Positions 43,931 through 53,398 are shown, counted from the first letter of the stretch. The stretch is 64,000 nt of DNA from JAPHSX01 sp039714395 (GCA_039714395.1 JBDLJH010000004.1:1-64000); one strand, 5' to 3'. Notes: generated by a model not told the origin, from the sequence alone. Program-made: numbers and translations.

Positions 43931-44721
43931 GGTTGTACCTCAAGTTGTTTCAATTTCTCTACCGCCTGTTCTACCAGCTCGGGCAGACGGCGGGCCATCG
44001 CCAGTTCGTCCACACTGGCATCGGAACGTGAATAAAAACGGCTACGCACTTTGGGCAGGATCTCGATATGGACCTGGCTGCCCCCCTTTTCCAGCTCCTG
44101 TTTCAACTTCTTTGCCCAGAAGCGGGTAGGAGAGTTACCCGGCTGCATAATGATGACCGATAAGTTGCTTTGACTCACCACGGGAAGATATTTGATCGGT
44201 TTTCCAGGCTCAGGATTACCGACCGTAAGCATGGGAAAGAAAAGGATCGCGCCAAGCAAGTGTTTATCTTCCGGCTGCCGTTGCTGCCAGATCTGTGCTC
44301 CACGCAACGTGGGAATAGCACCGTAACCGCTGGCGGTAAGTACAATGCGTTTGTCGCTACGCACGCTAACTGCATGCTGAATCAGGGCCGCAACCTCCTC
44401 ACCCTGCAGTGAGCGCATGCTACTGGGGGCGATAGGCAGGAAGTGGGCACCAAGCAAGTCGGCCAGCCACACCTCCAGGCCGCGCTCAGAGAGCACCTCA
44501 CCCGCCTGCGCCTCCGCCTCACCGGTACCCAGATCGCAGGGGAAGCCGAGGATCAACTCGTTACCCTCAGAGGGAAAACGACGCAGATCCATTTCGGTCT
44601 CTTCGTCTAGTTCAACGGATTCGAGTTGCTCAGTTGATGCCTGCACCGCTGCTGCGGAAAATACAAGCAACAGGGCGAACAACAGGCCGCCTCTAGGGGG
44701 ATGCACGGTCTGTTTCTCCAA
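43927..44721 (-). CDS. exported alpha/beta-hydrolase-like protein of unknown function
   Basis: The 264-residue protein has a signal peptide (GGLLFALLLVFSAAAVQAS). The rest has an alpha/beta-hydrolase-like rhythm: ELILGFPCD, then RIVLTASGYGAIPTLRGAQI where a nucleophile elbow would lie (here SGYGA, without an obvious Ser in the middle). It resembles DUF3530-like proteins, but I am not sure. It is coupled with the TlpA-like gene, so both act in the periplasm. Confidence 0.55.
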   Translation of the reverse strand: MEKQTVHPPRGGLLFALLLVFSAAAVQASTEQLESVELDEETEMDLRRFPSEGNELILGFPCDLGTGEAEAQAGEVLSERGLEVWLADLLGAHFLPIAPSSMRSLQGEEVAALIQHAVSVRSDKRIVLTASGYGAIPTLRGAQIWQQRQPEDKHLLGAILFFPMLTVGNPEPGKPIKYLPVVSQSNLSVIIMQPGNSPTRFWAKKLKQELEKGGSQVHIEILPKVRSRFYSRSDASVDELAMARRLPELVEQAVEKLKQLEVQP

Positions 44722-44775
44722 AGTGATTACGAGCGTAATGCTAGCACAACGGGCGTGTTCAAAGTGGCTACCATT

Positions 44776-45165
44776 CTACGCTTCGGGCTGGTTGCGCATA
44801 AAATCCGCCGTCTTGAAAAATGCCGCCTCCAGCTCTTTGCGCATCCCCTCTTCAATACCCACATCCTCCATCGCCTGAACCATGCAGCCCATCCACTGAT
44901 CACGCGCCGCACTGTCGACCTCGAAGGGCATGTGGCGCTGGCGCAGCCGCGGGTGGCCATACTTTTCGATATAGAGTTGTGGCCCACCAAGCCAACCGGA
45001 GAGAAACATAAACAATTTATCCCTGGATACTCTCAGGTCTTTGGCGTGCATCTGACGCAGTGGCTGCGTATCTTCACGGGCATCCATCAGCTCATAGAAG
45101 CGGTCCACCAGCTCGCGAATCTTCTGCTCGCCGCCGAGGCGATCATAGTGGGGGGTATCAGACAT
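44776..45165 (-). CDS. group II truncated hemoglobin
   Basis: This haem protein of about 129 residues has the 2-on-2 globin pattern: YDRLGGEQKIRELVDRFYEL, the FLSGWLGGPQLYIEKYGHPR stretch and the proximal His78 in RQRHMPFEV. Family members bind O2 or NO and are linked to NO detoxification and redox protection. I choose ATG 45165 (MSDTPHYDRLGG), where homology begins. It diverges from uvrD. Confidence 0.92.
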   Translation of the reverse strand: MSDTPHYDRLGGEQKIRELVDRFYELMDAREDTQPLRQMHAKDLRVSRDKLFMFLSGWLGGPQLYIEKYGHPRLRQRHMPFEVDSAARDQWMGCMVQAMEDVGIEEGMRKELEAAFFKTADFMRNQPEA

Positions 45166-45275
45166 GGGGGGCTTGACTCCGTAACGATTCGTGGGGGACT
45201 GATTATGCGTGGCATCACACCCCGCCTTCAAGCCAGATACCCGGTGCAGGTGACGCTTTCTGTTAGAATCAGCGG

Positions 45276-47492
45276 ATGGATATTACCGACCTTATCGACC
45301 CCCTTAACGATGCCCAGCGTAATGCGGTTTGCGCCGAGCCGGGCCATCACCTGATCCTCGCTGGGGCGGGTAGCGGCAAGACCCGTGTACTCACTCACCG
45401 CATCGCTTTTCTCATCCGCACCGGCCAGGCCTCGTCCTACAGCATCCTCGCAGTCACCTTTACCAACAAAGCGGCAAACGAGATGCGTGGTCGTCTTGAG
45501 AAACTGCTGGAGCAGCCGGTTGGAGGCATGTGGGTCGGTACCTTCCACGGCATTGCCCACCGCTTGTTGCGTGCCCACTGGCGCGAGGCAGGGCTGCCGC
45601 AGGCCTTCTCCATTCTTGATAGCGACGACCAGTACCGCCTGGTCCGCCGCATCCTGCGCGAGTTCAACCTCGACGAGGCAAAGTGGCCGCCACGCACGCT
45701 GCAGTGGTACATCAACGGTAACAAGGACGAGGGACTGCGCCCGCAGCACATCGACACCTACGGTGACCACTACACCGAGCAGATGGTAAAGCTCTACGCC
45801 GCCTACGAGGAGGCGTGCCAGCGTAACGGGGTGATCGACTTTGCCGAGATATTACTACGCGCCCATGAGCTGCTACGCGATAACCCAGACGTACTGGCGC
45901 ACTACCAGCGTCGCTTCACCCACATCCTGGTCGATGAGTTCCAGGACACCAACGGTATCCAGTACGCCTGGCTACGACTATTTACCGGGGAGCAGGGGCA
46001 GCTGTTCGCGGTAGGCGATGATGACCAGTCCATCTACGGCTGGCGCGGGGCGAAGATCGAGAACCTCCACCGCTTCCAGCAGGAGCTGCCCGATGTGGAG
46101 CTGATCCGCCTGGAGCAGAACTACCGCTCTACCTCCACCATCCTCTCCGCCGCCAATGCACTGATCGCCAGGAACACCGACCGCCTTGGCAAGGAGCTGT
46201 GGACCGACGGTGAAGCGGGCGACCCAATCAAACTCTACACCGCAATCAACGAGCAGGACGAGGCGCGTTACGTCGCCGACCAGATCGACGCCTGGGTGCG
46301 CGAGGGTGGCCGCCACGATGAGACCGCCATCCTCTATCGCTCCAACGCCCAGTCACGGGTACTGGAAGAGGCGATGATGATGGCGCAGATGCCCTATCGC
46401 ATCTACGGCGGTCAGCGCTTCTTTGAGCGTGCCGAGATCAAGGATGCACTCGCCTATCTGAAGTTGCTGGTCAATCGTAACGACGACCCCAGTTTTGAGC
46501 GCATCGTGAATACACCGACGCGCGGTATTGGCCTGCGTAGCGTTGAGGCCATTCGCGAGTATGCCCGTGCCAATAGCCTGCCCATGTGGCAGGCGGCAAA
46601 GGAGCTGGTGATCGGCAAGGGGCTGGCGGCGCGAGCGGCCAACGCCATTGAGGCCTTCCTCAAGCTCATCGAGCGGCTGGATCGCGAGACCGAGAACCAT
46701 CGCCTGGAAGAGCAGGTCGAACATCTGGTGGGGCACTGCGGCCTCATCGAACACTACAAAAAAGAGAAGGGCGAAAAGGGGCGTGCCCGTATCGAGAATT
46801 TGGAGGAGCTTGTCTCCGCCGCGCGCCAGTTTAACTATGACGGCTATGTCGATATCCGCGAGGATGAGAATGGTGAAATGAAAGAGGTCATAGTCGAAGA
46901 TGACATGGACGATCTCTCCGCCTTTCTCTCGCACGCCGCGCTGGAGGCCGGAGAGAGTCAGGCCGATGAGCATCAGGATGCGGTGCAGATGATGACGCTG
47001 CACAGTGCCAAGGGGCTGGAGTTTCCGTTGGTCTTTCTGGTGGGCATGGAGGAGGGGCTGTTCCCGCACAAGCTCTCCAGCGATGAGCCGGGGCGCATGG
47101 AGGAGGAGCGCCGCCTCGCCTACGTCGGAATGACCCGTGCGATGAAACGCCTGACCGTGAGCCATGCGGAAGTACGCCGCCTTTATGGCGAGGAGAAGTA
47201 CACCAGCCCGTCGCGCTTTATCAGCGAGATCCCGGTGGAGTATATCGAAGAGGTGCGCATGCGAGGTGCAGTGAGTCAACCCGCGTTCCGCCGTCAGTCC
47301 GCATTTAATGAATATGATCAAAGCGAAGAGAGTGGGATCTCCCTGGGGCAGCGCGTATCACATCAAAAGTTTGGTGATGGCACCGTTCTCAATTGCGAGG
47401 GTAGTGGAGCACAGGCACGAGTACAGGTCGCCTTTGACAAGGCGGGCACCAAGTGGCTGGTGTTGGCCTATGCCAATCTTGCAGTGATGTAG
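45276..47492 (+). CDS. uvrD: DNA helicase II UvrD
   Basis: The 738-residue superfamily 1A helicase acts in nucleotide excision and mismatch repair. Motifs: Q-motif LNDAQRNAV, Walker A LAGAGSGKTRVLT, Walker B ILVDEFQDTN, motif III VGDDDQSIYGWRGA, motif IV LEQNYRST, motif V MTLHSAKGLEFPLVFLVGME and motif VI RLAYVGMTRAM. The C-terminal tail has the RNA-polymerase-binding Tudor-like region (GQRVSHQKFGDGTVLNCEG). Confidence 0.97.
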   Translation: MDITDLIDPLNDAQRNAVCAEPGHHLILAGAGSGKTRVLTHRIAFLIRTGQASSYSILAVTFTNKAANEMRGRLEKLLEQPVGGMWVGTFHGIAHRLLRAHWREAGLPQAFSILDSDDQYRLVRRILREFNLDEAKWPPRTLQWYINGNKDEGLRPQHIDTYGDHYTEQMVKLYAAYEEACQRNGVIDFAEILLRAHELLRDNPDVLAHYQRRFTHILVDEFQDTNGIQYAWLRLFTGEQGQLFAVGDDDQSIYGWRGAKIENLHRFQQELPDVELIRLEQNYRSTSTILSAANALIARNTDRLGKELWTDGEAGDPIKLYTAINEQDEARYVADQIDAWVREGGRHDETAILYRSNAQSRVLEEAMMMAQMPYRIYGGQRFFERAEIKDALAYLKLLVNRNDDPSFERIVNTPTRGIGLRSVEAIREYARANSLPMWQAAKELVIGKGLAARAANAIEAFLKLIERLDRETENHRLEEQVEHLVGHCGLIEHYKKEKGEKGRARIENLEELVSAARQFNYDGYVDIREDENGEMKEVIVEDDMDDLSAFLSHAALEAGESQADEHQDAVQMMTLHSAKGLEFPLVFLVGMEEGLFPHKLSSDEPGRMEEERRLAYVGMTRAMKRLTVSHAEVRRLYGEEKYTSPSRFISEIPVEYIEEVRMRGAVSQPAFRRQSAFNEYDQSEESGISLGQRVSHQKFGDGTVLNCEGSGAQARVQVAFDKAGTKWLVLAYANLAVM

Positions 47493-47566
47493 TGTTTGCC
47501 AGGATTAAGTAAGAGGCGTGTTGCTATGCTTTCTTTTTTGCTCGAAGGCTCTATCGAATGGATTGA

Positions 47567-47956
47567 TTAGTTATCGGGCTCCAGGTAGGGCGTTAGATCG
47601 ATCGATAAAAACTCGGACGCCGCGGCGATCGTTGTAAAGAATTTGGATGTGTGGAAGTCACCAATCTCCCTCCCATAAATAATGGCCAGGGCAGTTCCGC
47701 TTGGAGTGTCGGTGATAAAGGCCCAGCGCCCTGTTGTCAGTTGTTGTTCGCGTGAGATTCTGGCCAGCTGTTTTGACTCCTCAGGTGAAAACTGCAAATC
47801 CGCCCCGCGCAGATCACACACACCCTTAAGTTCCCTATGATAGTCTGAATTTTCGACCAGTTCGCCGAAGTAGCGCCCAATATCTTCCCAATGAACAACG
47901 CCGGAAAGTTTAAGTACAATAAGATTGTGTTCAGCAACGATATGATATTGATACAT
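47567..47956 (-). CDS. hypothetical protein, possible STAS/SpoIIAA-like fold
   Basis: This protein of about 129 residues starts YQYHIVAEHNLIVLKLSGVV, followed by a helix (HWEDIGRYFGELVENSDYHR) and CDLRGADLQFSPEE, a strand-helix-strand pattern like the STAS/SpoIIAA-like domains. No catalytic residues are evident. ATG 47956 is preferred with AAAGGGA upstream, though an in-frame TTG at 47965 is possible. It converges with uvrD. Confidence 0.55.
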   Translation of the reverse strand: MYQYHIVAEHNLIVLKLSGVVHWEDIGRYFGELVENSDYHRELKGVCDLRGADLQFSPEESKQLARISREQQLTTGRWAFITDTPSGTALAIIYGREIGDFHTSKFFTTIAAASEFLSIDLTPYLEPDN

Positions 47957-48222
47957 ATTATCCAAAAATCCCTTTATAAATGCATGGACTAGGTGATTTC
48001 ACCCAATTACCGTGTACGTGTCAAATAATCTTTTATAATGCGGTGATAATAGGTGAAACGTCGGATAAACCAATCACAGGGGATAATGGAGTTTTAGCAC
48101 AGTAAGTGCAAAGTCACCACACTCGCCGCTATTATTGGCATCGTTGTGGTAAGCACTTTGTACCTATCCCGCTTTTCGTTATGCTAGACCGACTAAGAAG
48201 AATAGATCGAAAGGAGAACACC

Positions 48223-49311
48223 ATGACTTCACATAAACGCCGGGCCTTTATCAAGGCCGCCGTTGCCGGTGCTGCTGTTGCTACCGGTTCGCTCGCCGCC
48301 CCGGCGGTACACGCCAAAGAGACGATCAAATGGAAGATGGTCACCACCTGGCCAAAAAACTTCCCCGGACTCGGTACCGGTGCCAACCACCTGGCCGAGT
48401 TGATCACCGAGATGTCCGGTGGCCGTATTGAGGTAAAAGTTTACGGCGCCAAAGAACTGGTACCCGCCTTTGAGACCTTCGACGCCGTTTCACGCGGCAC
48501 TGCACAGATGGGGCACGGTGCCTCCTATTACTGGAAGGGCAAGAGCGAGGCAGCGCAGTTCTTCTCTGCCGTCCCCTTCGGCCTCACCGCACAGGAGATG
48601 AATGCCTGGCTCTACCACGGTGGTGGTATGGAGTTGTGGCAGGAGGTCTACGAGCCCTTCGGCCTGATCCCCACCGCGGCCCTCAACACCGGAGTACAAA
48701 TGGGTGGCTGGTTTAACAAAGAGATCAATTCGCTGGCCGACCTTAAGGGGCTAAAGATGCGCATTCCTGGCCTCGGTGGTGAGGTGTTACGTCGTCTTGG
48801 AGGTACACCGGTGAGTCTGCCCGGTGGTGAGATCTTCTCCTCTCTCAAATCAGGCGCTATCGATGCCACCGAGTGGGTAGGGCCATACAATGATCTAGCC
48901 TTTGGCCTATACAAGGCCGCCAAGCATTACTACTACCCAGGCTGGCACGAGCCGGGAACCACGCTGGAGTGCTTTATCAACAAAGAGGCCTTCGAGGCCC
49001 TGCCGAAAGACCTGCAGACTATCGTGCTTACTGCCAGCAAGGCCGCCAACCTTGATGGCCTGTCTGAACTGACCGCACGTAATAACCAGGCTCTACATAC
49101 ACTGGTGCATAAGCACAAGGTCGACCTGCGTAAATTCCCCGATGAGGTACTGGCACAATTGAAGAGTGTCTCGGATGAGGTGGTGGCCGAGGTTGCCGAG
49201 AAAGACCAGATGAGTAAAAAGGTCTATGAGTCGTTCAAGGCCTTCCGCGATCAGGCGAGTACCTGGCACGATGTCTCGGAGCGTGCCTATCTTAATGCGC
49301 GGGGTAGTTGA
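48223..49311 (+). CDS. TRAP transporter solute-binding protein (DctP family)
   Basis: The 362-residue periplasmic protein starts with a Tat-like signal (HKRRAFIKAAVAGAAVATGS) cut after AVHA. The mature part matches TRAP binding proteins of the TakP/SmoM type (WKMVTTWPKNFPGLGTGANH; MRIPGLGGEVLRRLGGTPVS; GAIDATEWVGPYNDLAFGLY), which bind alpha-keto acids or similar carboxylates; the Arg in MRIPG probably holds the carboxylate. AAGGAG precedes ATG 48223. No DctQ/DctM membrane genes are beside it. Confidence 0.92.
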   Translation: MTSHKRRAFIKAAVAGAAVATGSLAAPAVHAKETIKWKMVTTWPKNFPGLGTGANHLAELITEMSGGRIEVKVYGAKELVPAFETFDAVSRGTAQMGHGASYYWKGKSEAAQFFSAVPFGLTAQEMNAWLYHGGGMELWQEVYEPFGLIPTAALNTGVQMGGWFNKEINSLADLKGLKMRIPGLGGEVLRRLGGTPVSLPGGEIFSSLKSGAIDATEWVGPYNDLAFGLYKAAKHYYYPGWHEPGTTLECFINKEAFEALPKDLQTIVLTASKAANLDGLSELTARNNQALHTLVHKHKVDLRKFPDEVLAQLKSVSDEVVAEVAEKDQMSKKVYESFKAFRDQASTWHDVSERAYLNARGS

Positions 49312-49504
49312 TGGACGTTATGTAATAAATCACGGGGCTTCAAGTCCCCGCGGTTATGTTTGATGGAGTCTGAAGCTAGACAATAGCAGTCGTTTCACAC
49401 CCTCTTTCTCAATGGCGGTTGTGCGACCTTTGCGGACCTAATGCTTCAGCTAAGTTATCGTCTGCTATTCTCCCGAGATGAGACATTCAACGTTTTGGTT
49501 ATAT

Positions 49505-50860
49505 TCAGTGTTTATTAACCAGTCCTTTTGCCACATCTGCAAGCCCCTTTGCCGTTTCAATTGCTGCTTTAGAATCCTTTTCTTTATGTTTGGGTTGATC
49601 TATTGGGGTTTTATAAATCTCACTAACAGAATCCATTATTAACCTATCTTTATTAGCGATGTCATTTAGTTGGTCAGCATAAGCATTGATAGTTAATGCG
49701 ACAGCTGACTTAAATGCATATTCTTCCTGAAAGTGTCTTTCTTTAGAATACTGGGATATCGAAAACAGCAATAAAAATATTGCAGGAATAGTTTTTAGGG
49801 TATTAATTGAAAACACCTCAATTGTTATCTCAGAAATATTTCCATTGCCGAATAAGAAGAATATCCATGCAATCGTAGCGATAGCCATAACTGGAACAGA
49901 CCATTTCCAAAATTTTACTGAAGGAGCCAGTTCTTTTTTTCGCTGCTTAAATGTTTCAAATAGCGACGCACCAACCTCTCTTCCGATTAGATCATCTAGA
50001 TACTTATTCCTTTCTTCAAAGTAATCCTTTTTCCCCTCAATAAACGACAGACTTTCATTGAAAAGCGTTTCCAGCTTTGAATAGTTTTTGTTTTGCCTTT
50101 CAATATCTGTTGTATAGCTTTTGATGATCTCTAATAGCTCCTTGCTTGAGTTTCTTGCCTCCAGCAACAGCTCCTCTGACTCTTCTTTCTTTTCACTAGT
50201 CACTTCAAGCAGTGAATTTATTTTTTCAATTAATGATGTCGCTGATGTGTGAAGATTCGATATTTCATTACTATGCTGCCTTGAGGCGTCCAGTAGGGAC
50301 TCAATTTCAGCAAGCTCTTTCTTTTTGGCGTGAGTAAAGTTCGACAACTCATCCTTTTGGATAGTTATGGCGTCAATGAACTTATTCAAATCCTTAGAAA
50401 CTTTCTCAAGATGCTTGGATGCAAGGTCTATTCTTTCTTTCTCTTCTGATAGAGTGGCTTCTGTGACTCTAAAATATTTTCTTTTACTCTTTTCCCAAAA
50501 TCCATTTATCGCTTGATAATGTACCAGCCTATTTAGATGTGTAATTGCTCCAGCAAAGTTGTCTGCTTTTACCTGTGCCAAATAGTTTGCAAGGTCTTGG
50601 TGCAAGTTTGCGTTACCGTATTCATTATGGAAGTTATATTGAAATGGCAAAGCTTTAATGTAACTGTTTCCTAACTCTTCTCTAAATTGACTAAATACTT
50701 TATTAGACATGCTCAAGAACTCTTTTGCAGAGTACTGACCAATGATGACATCATTGAGATCTATTGACTCAGAGTAAGCATTTGCAAGCATTCCTGATAG
50801 GTCAATTGAAAAATAGTCATCAACATGTCCTTTTACTTGATCAATTTGACTCTGATTCAT
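49505..50860 (-). CDS. coiled-coil protein with two C-terminal membrane helices (cassette gene)
   Basis: The 451-residue protein is AT-rich in codon use, unlike its neighbours. Residues 1-130 are a helical globular part, 135-300 a long coiled coil rich in Lys, Glu and Ser. Two membrane helices follow (PVMAIATIAWIFFLFG near 325-340; LKTIPAIFLLLFSIS near 357-371). Then comes QEEYAFKSAVALTINAYADQ, a motif I associate with uncharacterised coiled-coil membrane proteins, some near defence genes. Its ATG lies 16 bases after an attC site, so it looks like an integron cassette. Function unknown. Confidence 0.75.
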   Translation of the reverse strand: MNQSQIDQVKGHVDDYFSIDLSGMLANAYSESIDLNDVIIGQYSAKEFLSMSNKVFSQFREELGNSYIKALPFQYNFHNEYGNANLHQDLANYLAQVKADNFAGAITHLNRLVHYQAINGFWEKSKRKYFRVTEATLSEEKERIDLASKHLEKVSKDLNKFIDAITIQKDELSNFTHAKKKELAEIESLLDASRQHSNEISNLHTSATSLIEKINSLLEVTSEKKEESEELLLEARNSSKELLEIIKSYTTDIERQNKNYSKLETLFNESLSFIEGKKDYFEERNKYLDDLIGREVGASLFETFKQRKKELAPSVKFWKWSVPVMAIATIAWIFFLFGNGNISEITIEVFSINTLKTIPAIFLLLFSISQYSKERHFQEEYAFKSAVALTINAYADQLNDIANKDRLIMDSVSEIYKTPIDQPKHKEKDSKAAIETAKGLADVAKGLVNKH

Positions 50861-50875
50861 GATTTTCCTTTTTGA

Positions 50876-50938
50876 ATATAACGTTCTAGTTAAGTGGCAG
50901 CAGCGAAGAGAAGGTCGCGTTTGAACGACTTGTTAGGC
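50876..50938 (-). repeat. integron attC site
   Basis: Read on the minus strand, R'' is GCCTAAC (50938-50932), which contains the TAA stop of the preceding gene. An L''-like GTTCAAAC, a central hairpin region (GCGA/TCGC), an L'-like TTAACTAG and R' GTTATAT (50882-50876) follow. The two halves are imperfect inverted repeats with unpaired bases in between. The next gene starts 16 bases after it. This is the classical geometry of a gene cassette attC of about 63 bp. Confidence 0.75.
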
Positions 50939-51337
50939 CTGCTTATATACATCATTTTTTGAGTCATAGACTGCCTTACCATTTGCTTTTAAGCGTTCCC
51001 ATACTTTAGTTGCATCAGGAGTTCTGTAAACGCCTCCTGAAGGATGCAGGTTGCTACTGGATACTACAACAGCCCCTAAAACCTGGGATATTTCAGGAAT
51101 CATATAGTCAGATATGCCGGCACCACTGTACTCAGGTATACCGTAGTTATTCATCATAATAATACGAACTTCTTGGTTATTAATTTGCTCTACTGAAATT
51201 TCAAAAAAATCACCTGACTGAAGAGGTGGTATGTTGTAAACACGAAAGGTCCATTTGTCTTGAGAAAGGTCTTTATCTACAGAGTAATTGAACTCTCTTG
51301 TGTGTCCGTGTTTGTCGATACAATTAAATTTATTCAC
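50933..51337 (-). CDS. hypothetical cassette protein
   Basis: The 134-residue protein starts at GTG (AAAGAG 7 bases upstream). It has a Cys/His-containing start (FNCIDKHGHTREFNYSVDKD), a beta-rich middle (WTFRVYNIPPLQSGDFFEIS) and a Ser/Gly-rich loop (VVVSSSNLHPSGGVYRTPDA). No family is recognised. It is AT-rich and its stop codon is part of the attC R'' box, so it is the upstream cassette of a two-cassette run. Confidence 0.65.
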   Translation of the reverse strand: MNKFNCIDKHGHTREFNYSVDKDLSQDKWTFRVYNIPPLQSGDFFEISVEQINNQEVRIIMMNNYGIPEYSGAGISDYMIPEISQVLGAVVVSSSNLHPSGGVYRTPDATKVWERLKANGKAVYDSKNDVYKQA

Positions 51338-51353
51338 TAATATCTCTTTAATG

Positions 51354-51391
51354 GCCTAACATCCGTTAATAGGAATTAATTCCTGTTAGCG
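51354..51391 (-). repeat. short, probably truncated attC-like site
   Basis: On the minus strand an R' box GTTAGGC (51360-51354) fits the consensus and lies 16 bases before the GTG of the next gene. Upstream are GTTAAT-like and ATTAAT-like L boxes, a GGAATTAATTCC palindrome, and CGCTAAC, a poor R''. The total length (38 bp) is short for attC, so it may be a deleted site marking the array edge. Confidence 0.35.
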
Positions 51392-51733
51392 CACGACACA
51401 ATCACGCCAACCCACCGAAATCTCTCGATTATTCAATGAGTTATCATGATACAGATGTGTTAATGAAATGCGCAAAGGCGGAATTACTTCCCTGTTAATG
51501 CTTATTTAGGGATTAACATATACCCCCAGCTTAATATGATCAATCACTTACAAGCGCCGTGCGACTCTAAGGTCATGTCTCAATTCTGCCCGTTAGCGGA
51601 CATGATTATCTGCTTGATGGGATGGCCGCTCCTGGCCGAAAATGGAAGTTGAAGTAAACAACCTTGAATGACCGCAACAGGGTGTTTGCAGGCATCAGGC
51701 TAGTAGAGTAGGACGAATTTTAGAACCAGGTAG
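51392..51733. other. non-coding stretch between cassette run and ubiD
   Basis: About 340 bases without a gene, ribosome site or clear hairpin. It may be the decayed edge of the cassette insertion or the terminator region of ubiD, but I see nothing definite. Confidence 0.4.
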
Positions 51734-53200
51734 TTAACTAATCCCCAATTCATCCCAAATCTCATCCACTCGACTTTTAACTGCTTCATCCATCACAATC
51801 GGTGTACCCCATTCGCGATCTGTTTCCCCTTCCCATTTATTGGTGGCGTCCATTCCCATCTTTGAACCCAAGCCGGAGACGGGGGAGGCAAAGTCCAAAT
51901 AATCTATAGGTGTGTTATGCAGCAGGGTGGTGTCGCGAGCCGGATCCATGCGGGTGGTGATGGCCCATATAACATCCTCCCAGTTGCGGGTGTTGATGTC
52001 CTCATCCACCACGATGACGAACTTGGTGTACATGAACTGGCGCAGGAATGACCAGATGCCGAGCATTACCCGTTTGGCGTGACCGGGGTACTGCTTTTTG
52101 ATCGAGACCACGGCGAGGCGGTAGGAGCAGCCCTCGGGCGGCAGGTAGAAGTCGACGATCTCCGGGTACTGCTTTTGCAGGATCGGTACGAAGACTTCAT
52201 TCAGTGCCACACCGAGTATGGCCGGCTCATCGGGTGGACGACCGGTGTAGGTGGAGTGGTAAATGGGGTCTTTACGGTGGGTGATGCGCTCGACGGTGAA
52301 GACCGGAAAGCTATCAACTTCGTTGTAGTAACCGGTGTGATCGCCGAAGGGGCCCTCGTCTGCCATCTCGTCGGGGTAGATGTGACCCTCCAGCACGAAC
52401 TCGGCGGAGGCGGGGGCCTGTAGTTCATTACCGATACAGTTGGCCACCTCGGTCTTGGAACCACGTAGCAGACCGGCAAATCCGTACTCGGAGATCGCAT
52501 CGGGGATCGGGGTGACAGCAGCCAGGATGGTGGCCGGATCGGCGCCAAGGGCAACGCTAACCGGGAAAGGCTCACCGGGATGCAACTCCTGCCAGTCACG
52601 CAGATCCAGTGCACCGCCACGATGGGATAGCCAGCGCATGATGACCTTGTTTTTAGCGATCACCTGCTGACGATAGATACCGAGGTTCTGCCGCTCCTTG
52701 CGTGGGCCTTTGGTTATCACCAGCCCCCAGGTGATGAGCGGCGCAGCATCGCCGGGCCAGCAGGTCTGCACCGGCAACTTACCCAGATCCACATCATCAC
52801 CTTCAAGCACCACCTCCTGACAGGGCGCTGATTTCACCACCCTGGGCGACATATTCAAGACCTGCTTCAATACAGGCAGCTTTGACCAGGCATCCTTCAG
52901 CCCCTTGGGCGGCTCAGGCTCCTTGAGATAAGCCAGCAGCTTGCCCACTTCGCGTAGCGCCTCTACCGACTCCTCACCCATGCCCAGCGCCACCCGCTCC
53001 GGGGTGCCGAAGAGATTGGCCAATACTGGGATGTCCGAGCCTTTGGGGTTTTCAAATAACAGCGCCGGACCACCCGCGCGCAGGGTACGATCGGCGATCT
53101 CTGTCATCTCCAAATTGGGATCTATTTCCTGGCTGATACGCTTGAGTTGACCGCGCTGTTCCAACTGGTCGATAAAGTCCCGGAGATCTCGATATTTCAT
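51734..53200 (-). CDS. ubiD: UbiD family decarboxylase (3-octaprenyl-4-hydroxybenzoate carboxy-lyase)
   Basis: The 488-residue prenyl-FMN-dependent decarboxylase acts in ubiquinone synthesis. It starts MKYRDLRDFIDQLEQRGQLK and contains the expected GIYRQQVIAKNKVIMRWLSH, ESFR-like E-x-R region in LEGHIYPDEMADEGPFGDHT and IVVDEDINTRNWEDVIWAIT segments. I choose ATG 53200, where homology begins; no strong ribosome site is seen. The UbiX partner is not in the window. Confidence 0.94.
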   Translation of the reverse strand: MKYRDLRDFIDQLEQRGQLKRISQEIDPNLEMTEIADRTLRAGGPALLFENPKGSDIPVLANLFGTPERVALGMGEESVEALREVGKLLAYLKEPEPPKGLKDAWSKLPVLKQVLNMSPRVVKSAPCQEVVLEGDDVDLGKLPVQTCWPGDAAPLITWGLVITKGPRKERQNLGIYRQQVIAKNKVIMRWLSHRGGALDLRDWQELHPGEPFPVSVALGADPATILAAVTPIPDAISEYGFAGLLRGSKTEVANCIGNELQAPASAEFVLEGHIYPDEMADEGPFGDHTGYYNEVDSFPVFTVERITHRKDPIYHSTYTGRPPDEPAILGVALNEVFVPILQKQYPEIVDFYLPPEGCSYRLAVVSIKKQYPGHAKRVMLGIWSFLRQFMYTKFVIVVDEDINTRNWEDVIWAITTRMDPARDTTLLHNTPIDYLDFASPVSGLGSKMGMDATNKWEGETDREWGTPIVMDEAVKSRVDEIWDELGIS

Positions 53201-53398
53201 GCGGCTTTTGCCTTGTTTCAAAGATAATATGATTATGCGGCGCCTCGCCGACACTGGCAAATGAGGCCAGAATAAACAGTTCCCACTTTAACTTTAAACC
53301 ACGATGGCATATCCCTGATGTACTGGCGATCTGATGACAACTCTTCGCCAAAGAGTTCAAACATCACAATAATGACGATGAGACAAAATAGTGAAGTA

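Noticed and set aside
46353..47321. 322-codon open frame on the minus strand
   Set aside because: Antisense to uvrD, which has all helicase motifs.
49333..49350. CGGGG/CCCCG hairpin after the TRAP gene as a terminator
   Set aside because: Only five paired bases and no T run after it.
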